This document shows positions 1 to 7,533 of a DNA stretch of 7,687 nucleotides, piece after piece. The notes under the pieces are model-generated. The model saw nothing but the letters and a program-made list of their open reading frames with translations. It did not search any database and was not told where the DNA came from. Made by a program: the position numbers and the translations under genes. The stretch is from positions 1 to 7,687 of the forward strand of contig CAJWLW010000236.1 of the NCBI GenBank assembly GCA_913042885.1, read 5' to 3'. The DNA is from an uncultured Lentisphaeria bacterium. Lineage in GTDB: Bacteria > Verrucomicrobiota > Lentisphaeria > JABSQK01 > CAJWLW01. How positions within the stretch are numbered: position 1 is the first letter of the stretch; the number at the start of each line of letters is the position of its first letter.

Positions 1-1
1 C

Positions 2-214
2 GCCTGGCTCGACGATGCGCACCTTGCCGATCCGCGGGCCATCATCGGGGCAATCCGTGGTGTACCGGTGCGCTATTGCGACTTCGACTTTGAGGAGCTG
101 GCAAGCGAGCTGGTCAGTACTGCTCGGGATGGCGATGTAATCGCTATCATGGGAGCCGGCACAGTCACCCAGTTGACGCCACTGCTCACCGCCGAACTCG
201 CCACAACCGAATGA
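2..214 (+). CDS. murC: C-terminal end of a Mur ligase, probably UDP-N-acetylmuramate--L-alanine ligase (partial)
   Basis: An open frame enters from the left edge and gives 70 residues before TGA at 212-214. The readable tail contains the segment GDVIAIMGAG followed by a short helix to the end. This matches the C-terminal Rossmann-like domain of MurC, which usually reads GD-hydrophobic-GAG near its end. MurC adds L-alanine to UDP-N-acetylmuramic acid in the cytoplasm, the first amino-acid step of the peptidoglycan stem peptide. The next gene, ddl, makes the D-Ala-D-Ala that is added last in the same pathway, and murC-ddl adjacency is common in bacterial wall clusters. Only the last sixth or so of the protein is visible, so another Mur ligase or the related Mpl cannot be excluded. 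The family call is fairly safe, the exact enzyme less so. Confidence 0.65.
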   Translation, partial: AWLDDAHLADPRAIIGAIRGVPVRYCDFDFEELASELVSTARDGDVIAIMGAGTVTQLTPLLTAELATTE

Positions 215-306
215 ATTTTTGAGCGGACCTTTGTTTCATTTCAGACCGGAGCATTTTGCAATCGCGGAACGGTGCAGAACCGCCGGATCACTGTAACTCC
301 TATACT

Positions 307-1233
307 ATGCCCCAGCTCCAACAGACTGCTCGTGTTGCCGTGCTGATGGGCGGCCCGTCCAGTGAACACGAGGTGTCGCTGAACTCCGGCCGCGCTGTTG
401 CCGGGGCTTTGCGCGAGGCCGGATTTACAGTCGACGGCATCGTCCTTGAAACCGGTGAGTTGCCGCCGCTGCATGAGGATGTCCGGGCTGTGTTCCCGGC
501 GTTGCATGGCCGTTTCGGTGAGGACGGCACGGTCCAACGCCTCCTCGAAGAGCGCGGCTTGCCGTACGTCGGCTGCGACCCCGCCGTCAGCGAGTTGCTG
601 CTCGACAAGGCCCGCACCCGCGAGGTGCTGGAGCAGAACGGCCTGCCGGTCGCTGCAGGGATGGTCGTAACGCGGCCGGACGTACCGTTGCCGGAGAGCC
701 TTGGTCTGCCGTTGATCGTCAAGCCGAATCGCGAAGGTTCGACCATCGGTATGGCGAAAGTGAATGGTCCCGACGACTGGCGGCCGGCGCTCGAGGAGGC
801 GTTGCGGCACGACACCGACATTGTCGTCGAAAAGTTCGTGATCGGCTGCGAAGTAACGATTGGCATTCTGTTCGACGAACCGATGCTGGTGATCGAGATC
901 GTCCCACCCGGGGAGATCTATGACTACGATGCCAAGTACGTTTACGCCCACGGCAAGACCGAGTACCTGTGCCCGCCGCGCTCGCTGTCGAAAAAAACTC
1001 AGAAGCGCCTGCAGGATCTGGCGCTGGCGACGTTTCACACCCTCGGCGCCCGTGACCTGTTGCGCGTCGACATAATCGTCAACGAAGACGAGACGATTAT
1101 CCTCGAGGGCAACTCCATCCCCGGTTTCACCGCCACCAGTCTGATCCCGAAGGCTGCTGCCGCCGCCGGCCTGACCTTCCCCAATCTCTGCAAACAGCTG
1201 ATCGACGCCGCGCTGGCGCGCGGTGCGGGATGA
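307..1233 (+). CDS. ddl: D-alanine--D-alanine ligase
   Basis: The 308-residue product is the normal Ddl length. It joins two D-alanines with ATP in the cytoplasm for peptidoglycan precursor synthesis. The N-terminal signature MGGPSSEHEVS lies at residues 14-24, with the substrate Glu at 20. LHGRFGEDG is at 66-74. The ATP-grasp segment IVKPNREGSTIGM is at 137-149 (Lys139, Ser145), and VEKFVIGCE is at 174-182. The D-Ala-type loop YDYDAKY is at 205-211. Arg253 and Asp255 are followed by the metal-binding Glu267 and Asn269 in EGNSIPG. Lack of VanA-like features argues against a D-Ala-D-Lac ligase. I chose ATG at 307 because homology begins a few residues later. A TTG at 256 would add 17 unconserved residues, but it has a GGAG at 248-251, whereas the ATG has no clear ribosome site. 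The gene starts 92 bases after the Mur ligase stop and is probably co-transcribed with it. Confidence 0.95.
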   Translation: MPQLQQTARVAVLMGGPSSEHEVSLNSGRAVAGALREAGFTVDGIVLETGELPPLHEDVRAVFPALHGRFGEDGTVQRLLEERGLPYVGCDPAVSELLLDKARTREVLEQNGLPVAAGMVVTRPDVPLPESLGLPLIVKPNREGSTIGMAKVNGPDDWRPALEEALRHDTDIVVEKFVIGCEVTIGILFDEPMLVIEIVPPGEIYDYDAKYVYAHGKTEYLCPPRSLSKKTQKRLQDLALATFHTLGARDLLRVDIIVNEDETIILEGNSIPGFTATSLIPKAAAAAGLTFPNLCKQLIDAALARGAG

Positions 1234-1547
1234 CGATCGGGCAAAGGAAAGATGTACACAGGATTAGAGATTAACAGGATGAAGGTGATCCGGTCGATCC
1301 TGTGATCTTGTCCAGAAATCTTTCGCAATCGAGCAGATAGAAAAGCACCAACCATAGCAGTGTCAACGAGAGCATGCATTTCAACGTCGTTTCGCTTCAC
1401 GGCGCCGGCGATGCCAGAGGTTGGCAGCGCAAGTTACATGCATATTTATCATGGAACCCGCCTCGACGTAAAAGTGACGAATTCGACAAACGATTGGTGC
1501 GCATAGCACGTGGTGCAGGCAGGGCATACGTGCAGTACATTATCTGC
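1234..1547. other. 314-base intergenic region before coaBC
   Basis: No gene is supported here. The first third carries the ACAGGAT inverted-repeat element at 1258-1311, described separately. From 1374 the coaBC frame is open upstream of the enzyme's start, giving 58 residues that match nothing I recognise and lie outside the CoaBC fold, so I treat them as untranslated leader. A weak promoter-like pair is TTGGCA at 1421-1426 with TATTTA at 1443-1448 (16-base spacer) or TATCAT at 1447-1452 (20-base spacer); neither is strong. Immediately before the coaBC ATG, TGCAG at 1531-1535 can pair with CTGCA at 1544-1548 around an 8-base loop, and that pairing includes the first base of the start codon. 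No Shine-Dalgarno sequence is visible. Confidence 0.5.
1258..1311. repeat. ACAGGAT / ATCCTGT nested inverted repeat
   Basis: ACAGGAT occurs at 1258-1264 and 1274-1280. The exact reverse complement ATCCTGT follows at 1297-1303, and a one-base variant ATCTTGT at 1305-1311. The inner pair makes a 7-base stem around a 16-base loop. The outer pair adds a second 7-base stem with one G-U pair and an asymmetric 9/1-base bulge. Elements built from ACAGGAT units and their complement are, from memory, dispersed between genes in many planctomycete, Lentisphaerae-type and deltaproteobacterial genomes. This copy looks like a degenerate member. It lies 24 bases after the ddl stop with no T-tract, so it is not a standard intrinsic terminator. 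Confidence 0.6.
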
Positions 1548-2771
1548 ATGTCATCTCTGAATACCAGAAAAATAATTCTCGGCATCGGCGGCGGGATCGC
1601 GACTTACAAAGCCGTGACTGTTGCCAGCCGTCTGCGGCAGGCCGGCGCTGATGTCACCGTAGCGATGACCCCGGCAGCGCAGCAGTTTGTCGGGCCGCTG
1701 TCGTTTGCCGCGGTCACCGGACGCGAAGCGCAGACTGGCATGATGCCGCCGCCCGGCGCCGACAGCGTCGAAACAATCTACCCGCACCTTTATCCGGCGA
1801 CTGCCGCCGATCTCTTCGTTGTGCTGCCGGCGACAGCCGATCTGATTGCCAAGCTGGCGCACGGCATCGGCGACGACATCGTGGCGCTGAGCGCCTTGTC
1901 GCTGCCGCCGAGCTGCCGGCGTTATTTCTGCCCGGCGATGAACTGTGAGATGTGGCAGCATCCGCTGGTGGTGGACAATGTCGCGCGACTCGAAGACCAG
2001 GGCTGGCTCCGGCTCGGTCCGGAAAGCGGCGCGCTCGGCTGCGGCATGACCGGCATCGGCCGCATGACCGAACCGGAGGCCATCGTCCAACGACTGATCG
2101 AGGACGCCATCCCGTTCAGCCTCGGCGGTCGACGGATCGCGATCACCGCTGGGCCGACACAGGAGCGTATCGACGCAGTGCGTTTCATCAGCAACCCGAG
2201 CAGCGGCAAGATGGGCCGCGCCCTGGCTTTGGCATCGGTATCTGCCGGTGCTCAGGTGGATTATGTGACCGGGCCGGTGGCCGATGCCAACCTGCCTCGG
2301 CACCCGTCGATCACCACACATCCGGTTACCAGCGCCGACGAGATGCTGGTCGCGATGCAATCCTGTTTCACTGCCACCGACGCTGCGATCTTCGCAGCCG
2401 CGGTCGGCGATTACAAAGTGGCGGCGCCGGAAACCCAAAAGCTGCCGAAGACACCCGAGGGCACGACGCTGCAACTCGCGACGACGCCGGACGTGGCGGC
2501 GACCGTCAGCGCCGAAAAACGCGATGGCCAGGTTTGCGTCGGCTTCGCCCTGGAAAGTCACGACGGTGTCGACAAGGCTCGTCGAAAACTGGCCAGAAAA
2601 AACCTCGATGCTATTGTACTCAACGACCTGACCAGCGTAGCCGGTGAGGACGGAACATATACGTTGCTGACACGGGCGGAGGAAGAGGCGCCTGCAGCCT
2701 GGGGACATATCGAGAAGTCTGCCTGTGCGCGCCGCCTCATCGCCTGGATTTCAGACAAATTGGACGATTGA
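1548..2771 (+). CDS. coaBC: Bifunctional phosphopantothenoylcysteine decarboxylase / phosphopantothenate--cysteine ligase
   Basis: The 407-residue product has the usual CoaBC length. It performs two consecutive steps of coenzyme A synthesis: CTP-dependent joining of cysteine to 4'-phosphopantothenate, then FMN-dependent decarboxylation to 4'-phosphopantetheine. The N-terminal CoaC flavoprotein domain (about 1-185) shows GGGIATYKA at 14-22, catalytic His80, the PATAD segment at 94-98, the PAMNCEMW motif with Asn132, and the flap Cys165 in [13 protein letters not shown]. The CoaB domain (about 193-407) shows [18 protein letters not shown] at 199-216 and SSGKMG at 218-223. It continues with AAAVGDY at 283-289, a lysine-bearing KLPK at 298-301 and [10 protein letters not shown] at 351-360. 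Small deviations from the usual text are PATAD for PATAN and DAVR for DPVR. ATG 1548 is chosen because the conserved fold begins there, although the frame stays open to 1374. The thioredoxin-like gene follows after 28 bases, suggesting one transcript. Confidence 0.95.
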   Translation: MSSLNTRKIILGIGGGIATYKAVTVASRLRQAGADVTVAMTPAAQQFVGPLSFAAVTGREAQTGMMPPPGADSVETIYPHLYPATAADLFVVLPATADLIAKLAHGIGDDIVALSALSLPPSCRRYFCPAMNCEMWQHPLVVDNVARLEDQGWLRLGPESGALGCGMTGIGRMTEPEAIVQRLIEDAIPFSLGGRRIAITAGPTQERIDAVRFISNPSSGKMGRALALASVSAGAQVDYVTGPVADANLPRHPSITTHPVTSADEMLVAMQSCFTATDAAIFAAAVGDYKVAAPETQKLPKTPEGTTLQLATTPDVAATVSAEKRDGQVCVGFALESHDGVDKARRKLARKNLDAIVLNDLTSVAGEDGTYTLLTRAEEEAPAAWGHIEKSACARRLIAWISDKLDD

Positions 2772-2799
2772 ACCAAAATAACAGGCCCAGGACCATGCC

Positions 2800-3318
2800 A
2801 TGAATCGACAACTCATACTCATCGCTTTGATGGGGTGCTTTACAGCCTCGGCCTTTGCGGCCCCCGCCTGGGAAACAGATTTCAAACGAGCTGCCAAGAA
2901 AGCGGATCGGAAGGACCGGTATATGCTGCTGGACTTCACGGGTTCCGACTGGTGCGGCTGGTGCATCAAGCTGAACAACGAAGTGTTTAATAAATCGGAC
3001 TTCAAAGACTATGCGAGGAAAAACCTGATCCTGGTCGAGATCGACTTTCCGCGGAAGACGAAACAGAAAAAATCCCTGAAGGAGCAGAACGCAGACCTGG
3101 CCCTCAGGTACGGTGTCCGCGGCTACCCGACCATCATCATCCTCGCACCGGACGGCACGTTTGTCGCCAAGACCGGATATAAGCGCGGCGGTGCCGAGAA
3201 ATATGTCGCGCACCTCGAAAAACTCATCGACAAGTACGAGAACGAGCCCTACGAAGACGGCGACGACGAAGATAGGGAAAAGGAAAGAGACGACAATCGC
3301 GAAGGCAGCGGCAAGTAA
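2800..3318 (+). CDS. Exported thioredoxin-like protein with CGWC active site
   Basis: The 172-residue product begins with a signal peptide: MNRQ, a hydrophobic stretch at 5-18 and a likely signal-peptidase-I cut after AFA (residue 20). An alternative lipoprotein reading at Cys13 (LMGC) is less convincing because the cysteine is so early. The mature part is a thioredoxin fold of the Thioredoxin_7 / DUF255-like kind. It has LLDFTGSDWCGWC at 43-55 with redox cysteines 52 and 55, and the cis-proline motif RGYPT with Pro110. Residues 146-172 form a very acidic and charged tail without predicted fold. It probably acts outside the cytoplasmic membrane as a thiol-disulfide reductase or folding helper; the substrate is unknown. 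AGGA at 2788-2791, 8 bases from the ATG, supports this start; an out-of-frame ATG lies at 2795. It follows coaBC by 28 bases, but no functional link to CoA synthesis is evident. Confidence 0.85.
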   Translation: MNRQLILIALMGCFTASAFAAPAWETDFKRAAKKADRKDRYMLLDFTGSDWCGWCIKLNNEVFNKSDFKDYARKNLILVEIDFPRKTKQKKSLKEQNADLALRYGVRGYPTIIILAPDGTFVAKTGYKRGGAEKYVAHLEKLIDKYENEPYEDGDDEDREKERDDNREGSGK

Positions 3319-3324
3319 GCTGCC
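3304..3324 (+). other. Hairpin over the thioredoxin-like gene's stop codon
   Basis: GGCAGC at 3304-3309 is exactly complementary to GCTGCC at 3319-3324, with a 9-base loop that contains the TAA stop at 3316-3318. A competing pairing joins CGGCA at 3309-3313 to TGCCG at 3321-3325. No T-run follows, so it is not a standard intrinsic terminator. It might help end or stabilise the transcript, or be chance in a GC-rich region. Confidence 0.3.
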
Positions 3325-3378
3325 GCAGAGCGATTCCCCCACGATAAGCCGAAACTGCGCGGCACTGGTGTTTTTTCG

Positions 3379-3396
3379 CCGACAACGCATTGTCGG
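3379..3396. other. Perfect 7-base inverted repeat upstream of oleC
   Basis: CCGACAA at 3379-3385 and TTGTCGG at 3390-3396 are exact reverse complements around the 4-base loop CGCA. A run of six T at 3371-3376 lies before the stem on the plus strand. That is the wrong order for an intrinsic terminator on this strand, and on the minus strand the stem is followed by A rather than T. It could be an operator or leader hairpin for the downstream ligase gene. A second, shorter pairing, CGCA 3386-3389 with TGCG 3398-3401, competes with it. Confidence 0.4.
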
Positions 3397-3482
3397 ATGC
3401 GGAGCAGCGGCTGATCATGCCGTCGACAAACAGTGCGGGGTAAGTTCACGGCACATGCAACGCCCACTCTGAACCATCGATA

Positions 3483-3560
3483 CAGTTTCTGAATACCGAG
3501 TCCTTCAATTATTCTGACTACCTCGATCACTGGGCGGAAAAACAGGGTGACCGCACCGCG
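3483..3560 (+). other. In-frame 5' extension of the oleC coding homology without a standard start codon
   Basis: The oleC frame is open from the TAA at 3441-3443 onward. Residues encoded at about 3498-3560 (ESFNYSDYLDHWAEKQGDR, then TAV) look like the first helix and strand of an acyl-adenylate enzyme, where families of this type have an N-terminal 'L...A...PDR.A' segment. No ATG, GTG or TTG lies in frame between 3444 and 3561; only ATA at 3480 and CTG at 3489 are present. An ATG at 3455 lies in the adjacent frame and hits TGA at 3470. The true protein therefore probably starts here, or a one-base frame change is present. Confidence 0.6.
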
Positions 3561-5150
3561 GTGACCGTGCGTGCCACCGGCGAATCAATCACTTTTGCGG
3601 CCCTGGCAAATCGCACCTGCGCCTATGCCCGCGGCTTTCGCCGGATCGGAGTCGAACCTGGCATGCGCACCGTGCTGATGGTCCGTCCGGGTATCGATTT
3701 TCTGCCGCTAACCTTCGCCTTGTTCAGGATCGGCGCCGTCCCGGTCCTCATCGATCCCGGCATGAGCCGCAGCAATCTGCTTGGTTGCGTCTCACAGGTG
3801 CGGCCGGCGGCGTTTGTGGGGATTCCTCTGGCGCACCTGGTGCGGCTGGTTTTTCGCCGATATTTCCGCACGGTGCGCATCAACGTGACGATCGGCCGCA
3901 AGTTCCTCTGGGGCGGCTATGACCTGGGTGACCTCTTTGTCGACAACGGTTCGGACAGCCCTGCGGCGACGACGACGACGCAGGACCTGGCGGCGATCAT
4001 CTTCACCACCGGCAGCACCGGCCTGCCGAAAGGGGTCATGTACACGCACGGCATGTTCGATGCCCAGCGTAGTATCCTGCAGGAGATCTTCGACGTGACT
4101 GCCGACGACATCGATATGCCGGGCTTCACACTTTTCGCCCTGTTCACGCTCGCCATGGGCATGCCCGTAGCCATCCCGGAGATGAATCCGACGCGCCCCG
4201 CCGACGTCGAGCCGCAGAAGATCATCAGCACGGTCAACGACAGCAAGATCACTTTTTCGTTCGGGTCGCCTGCCTTGTGGAACACGGTCAGTGCCCATTG
4301 CGTTGAACAGGGCATCCGCCTGCCGGGTCTGCGCCGGGTGATCATGGCTGGCGCGCCGGTTGCGGCTTACCTGCATGAACGGCTGCTGCGGCACATCCTG
4401 CCCGAAGGGGCCGACACCTATACGCCGTACGGCGCCACGGAATGCCTGCCGGTAACCATGAACCGCGGCACCAAAATCCTGGCCGACACCGCCGACTTGA
4501 CCGCCGCCGGCAGCGGTGTCTGTGTCGGCTTGCCGGTGCCGGGAGTCCGGTTGCAGATCATGCGCATCAGTGATGGTATCGTGCCGTGGCTGCAGGACGC
4601 CGAAATTCTGCCGCCCGGCGAGGTTGGCGAGATTATCGTACAGGGGCCGAACGTCAGCCGTCTGTACTTTGATCTGCCGGAACAAACCGCCTTGCATAAG
4701 ATCTACGAAACTGACGACCGCGCTAACGGGTTATTCTGGCACCGCATCGGTGACGTTGGTTATCTCGACGATGCTGGGCAGTTATGGTTCTGCGGGCGCT
4801 CGGTGCATCGAGTCGAAACCGGTGTTGAATCGATGTATACCGTTTGTTGCGAGGCGATTTTCAACAATCACACAAACGTCTTCCGCAGTGCTTTGGTTGG
4901 CGCCGGCAACGAACGGTACCGGCAGATTCCCGTGATCATAATCGAGCCGCATCCCGATCATTTTCCGGTGACCGACGAAAGTCGCAACCGATTTACCCGG
5001 GAGCTGCTCGAGCTCGGCCAGGCCAGCGATGTGACCCGCAGCATCAGGCATGTCCTGTTCAACAAGAGCTTCCCCGTCGACATTCGGCACAACGCCAAAA
5101 TCTTCCGCGAACAATTGGCGATCTGGGCAACGGAAAAAGTGCGGCGATAG
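3561..5150 (+). CDS. oleC: OleC-like beta-lactone synthetase / acyl-adenylate-forming ligase (conventional start likely too short)
   Basis: From GTG 3561 the product is 529 residues. It belongs to the ANL superfamily (acyl/aryl-CoA synthetases). The nucleotide loop TTGSTGLPKG is at 149-158, YTPYGATECLP at 288-297, GDVGYLD at 397-403, and the hinge region GRSVHRVET at 412-420. The C-terminal lysine lies in FPVDIRHNAKI (Lys513). The combination MPGFTLFALF at 186-195, NPTRPAD at 209-215 and the HNAKI ending is the pattern I know from OleC. OleC uses ATP to turn beta-hydroxy acids into beta-lactones in long-chain olefin synthesis. OleA, OleB and OleD are not in the window, so a general fatty-acyl ligase role remains possible. 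Homology extends about 20 residues upstream of the GTG, which has no ribosome site; a start near 3455-3489 would give about 553-565 residues, closer to usual OleC size. It converges on gap with 65 bases between stops and no obvious terminator there. Confidence 0.85.
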   Translation: MTVRATGESITFAALANRTCAYARGFRRIGVEPGMRTVLMVRPGIDFLPLTFALFRIGAVPVLIDPGMSRSNLLGCVSQVRPAAFVGIPLAHLVRLVFRRYFRTVRINVTIGRKFLWGGYDLGDLFVDNGSDSPAATTTTQDLAAIIFTTGSTGLPKGVMYTHGMFDAQRSILQEIFDVTADDIDMPGFTLFALFTLAMGMPVAIPEMNPTRPADVEPQKIISTVNDSKITFSFGSPALWNTVSAHCVEQGIRLPGLRRVIMAGAPVAAYLHERLLRHILPEGADTYTPYGATECLPVTMNRGTKILADTADLTAAGSGVCVGLPVPGVRLQIMRISDGIVPWLQDAEILPPGEVGEIIVQGPNVSRLYFDLPEQTALHKIYETDDRANGLFWHRIGDVGYLDDAGQLWFCGRSVHRVETGVESMYTVCCEAIFNNHTNVFRSALVGAGNERYRQIPVIIIEPHPDHFPVTDESRNRFTRELLELGQASDVTRSIRHVLFNKSFPVDIRHNAKIFREQLAIWATEKVRR

Positions 5151-5215
5151 GCTGTTTGTCTGCCTCTTCCTCTTGCCGTGGAACGGCCGTTGCCAGATTC
5201 GCTTTGCCGCTGGCT

Positions 5216-6332
<1,117 letters not shown>

Positions 6333-6340
6333 GCCCTACG

Positions 6341-6369
6341 TTGCCTCTGCCCGGTTACAGATATATAGT
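6341..6369 (+). promoter_or_regulatory. Probable sigma70-type promoter of purM
   Basis: TTGCCT (6341-6346) and TATAGT (6364-6369) are spaced by 17 bases, matching 4/6 and 5/6 of the consensus. The start would be near 6376, giving a leader of about 55 bases before the purM ATG. The -35 box is only 8 bases from the -35 box of the divergent gap promoter, so the two polymerase sites would overlap. I see no clear PurR-like operator palindrome. Confidence 0.55.
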
Positions 6370-6430
6370 GCGGCACCACGGGAATGCGGAGTTCACAGCA
6401 ACGGCTGACCAATAACCTCGACCAACGAGC

Positions 6431-7477
6431 ATGAGTGCCTCGACAAACGCATATAAAGATGCTGGCGTCGACATCGATCTTTCCCACGACCTCTTGAGCC
6501 GGGTGAAAGACCGCTTGGCAGCTACGCGCCGCCCCGAGATGCTCCAGGGCATCGGCGGTTTCGGTGGTCTGTTCCAACTCGACTTGAGCAAATACAAAGA
6601 GCCTGTCCTGGTCTCCAGTATCGACGGTGTCGGCACCAAACTGATGGTTGCCTGCCTGGCCGGCCGGCACGACGGCGTCGGCCATGACATCGTCAACCAC
6701 TGCATCAACGATATCGCTGTGCAGGGCGCCGAACCGCTGTATTTCATGGACTACGTTGGTATCGGCAAGCTGCGCAGCCCGCTGTATGAAGAAGTGCTCG
6801 GCGGCATCGCTGCTGCCTGCAGCGCCTGCAACGTCGCCGTACTCGGCGGTGAAACTGCCGAAATGCCGGGCATGTACGGCGACGATTACGATCTGGTCGG
6901 TGTCATCACCGGTGTCATCGAGAAAGGCCGAATGATCACCGGCGCCGACGTAGCACCCGGACACGTACTCATCGGCCTCGCCTCGAACGGGCTGCATACC
7001 AACGGCTACAGCCTGGCACGGAAAGTTTTGTTCGACACTTGCCGGCATACCGTCGAGACCGAGCTGCCGGAGCTCGACGGTTCGCTCGGCGACGTGCTGC
7101 TGCGACCGCATCTCTGCTATTACCCCGCGATCAGGCAAGCCCTGGATGATGGGTTGCCGCTGCACGGTATCGCCCACATCACCGGCGGCGGACTGTACGA
7201 CAATGTCCCGCGTGTTCTGCCGGCCGGTGTGGCGGCTGAAATCGACAGCAACACATTCAACTGTCCGCCGATCTTTAAGATCATCCGGGAGGCCGGCGGT
7301 ATCAGTGACGGCGACATGTTCCACGCCTTCAACATGGGCATCGGTATGGTTTGGATGGTGCCAGCAGCTTCTGCCGATGCCGCCATTGCAACCGCCGACG
7401 CTTGCGGGTTCCGAGCCATGCCGATCGGCAGTATCGTCAGCGGCGACGGGGGCGTGCGGATCGACGGCGAAGGTTGA
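6431..7477 (+). CDS. purM: Phosphoribosylformylglycinamidine cyclo-ligase (AIR synthetase)
   Basis: The 348-residue product has the standard PurM length. It closes the imidazole ring, turning formylglycinamidine ribonucleotide into aminoimidazole ribonucleotide with ATP, the fifth step of purine synthesis in the cytoplasm. Family signatures run in order. YKDAGVDID at 8-16 is the usual opening. SSIDGVGTKL at 62-71 and HDIVNHCINDIAVQGAEPL at 85-103 bind ATP and metal. LGGETAEMPG is at 138-147, GLASNGLHTNGYSLAR at 182-197, HITGGGLYDNVPR at 249-261 and FNMGIGMV at 300-307. ATG 6431 fits the conserved N-terminus, although no Shine-Dalgarno site precedes it. It is expressed from its own leader, divergent from gap. 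purN, which often follows purM, is not the next gene here; a membrane protein gene follows instead. Confidence 0.97.
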   Translation: MSASTNAYKDAGVDIDLSHDLLSRVKDRLAATRRPEMLQGIGGFGGLFQLDLSKYKEPVLVSSIDGVGTKLMVACLAGRHDGVGHDIVNHCINDIAVQGAEPLYFMDYVGIGKLRSPLYEEVLGGIAAACSACNVAVLGGETAEMPGMYGDDYDLVGVITGVIEKGRMITGADVAPGHVLIGLASNGLHTNGYSLARKVLFDTCRHTVETELPELDGSLGDVLLRPHLCYYPAIRQALDDGLPLHGIAHITGGGLYDNVPRVLPAGVAAEIDSNTFNCPPIFKIIREAGGISDGDMFHAFNMGIGMVWMVPAASADAAIATADACGFRAMPIGSIVSGDGGVRIDGEG

Positions 7478-7533
7478 AGAATCCGGACACGAGCAGGTCG
7501 GACAGCGACCCGACGGCCCATGGAAAGCCATGG

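Noticed and set aside
256..306. TTG start giving ddl a 17-residue N-terminal extension
   Set aside because: It has a GGAG nearby, but the extra residues lie before the conserved Ddl N-terminus and the ATG at 307 gives the normal length. Kept only as an alternative.
301..306. TATACT as a -10 box directly before the ddl ATG
   Set aside because: No -35-like sequence lies 16-18 bases upstream, and such a promoter would start transcription inside the gene.
307..1233. VanA/VanC-type resistance ligase instead of housekeeping Ddl
   Set aside because: The YDYDAKY loop, overall motif set and position beside a Mur ligase fit a normal D-Ala-D-Ala enzyme; no vanH, vanX or vanT-like gene is near.
1551..2708. 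A 385-codon minus-strand open frame opposite coaBC
   Set aside because: Same cause: coaBC is conserved end to end on the plus strand, and the antisense product shows no recognisable domain.
3348..3376. Possible intrinsic terminator (GCCG...CGGC then T6) after the thioredoxin-like gene
   Set aside because: The stem is only 4 bases and lies 7 bases from the T-run, too weak to call.
5151..5215. Bidirectional terminator between the convergent oleC and gap genes
   Set aside because: Only a 5-base stem with a 3-base loop (GCCGT 5175-5179 with ACGGC 5183-5187) is present and there is no T-tract on either strand.
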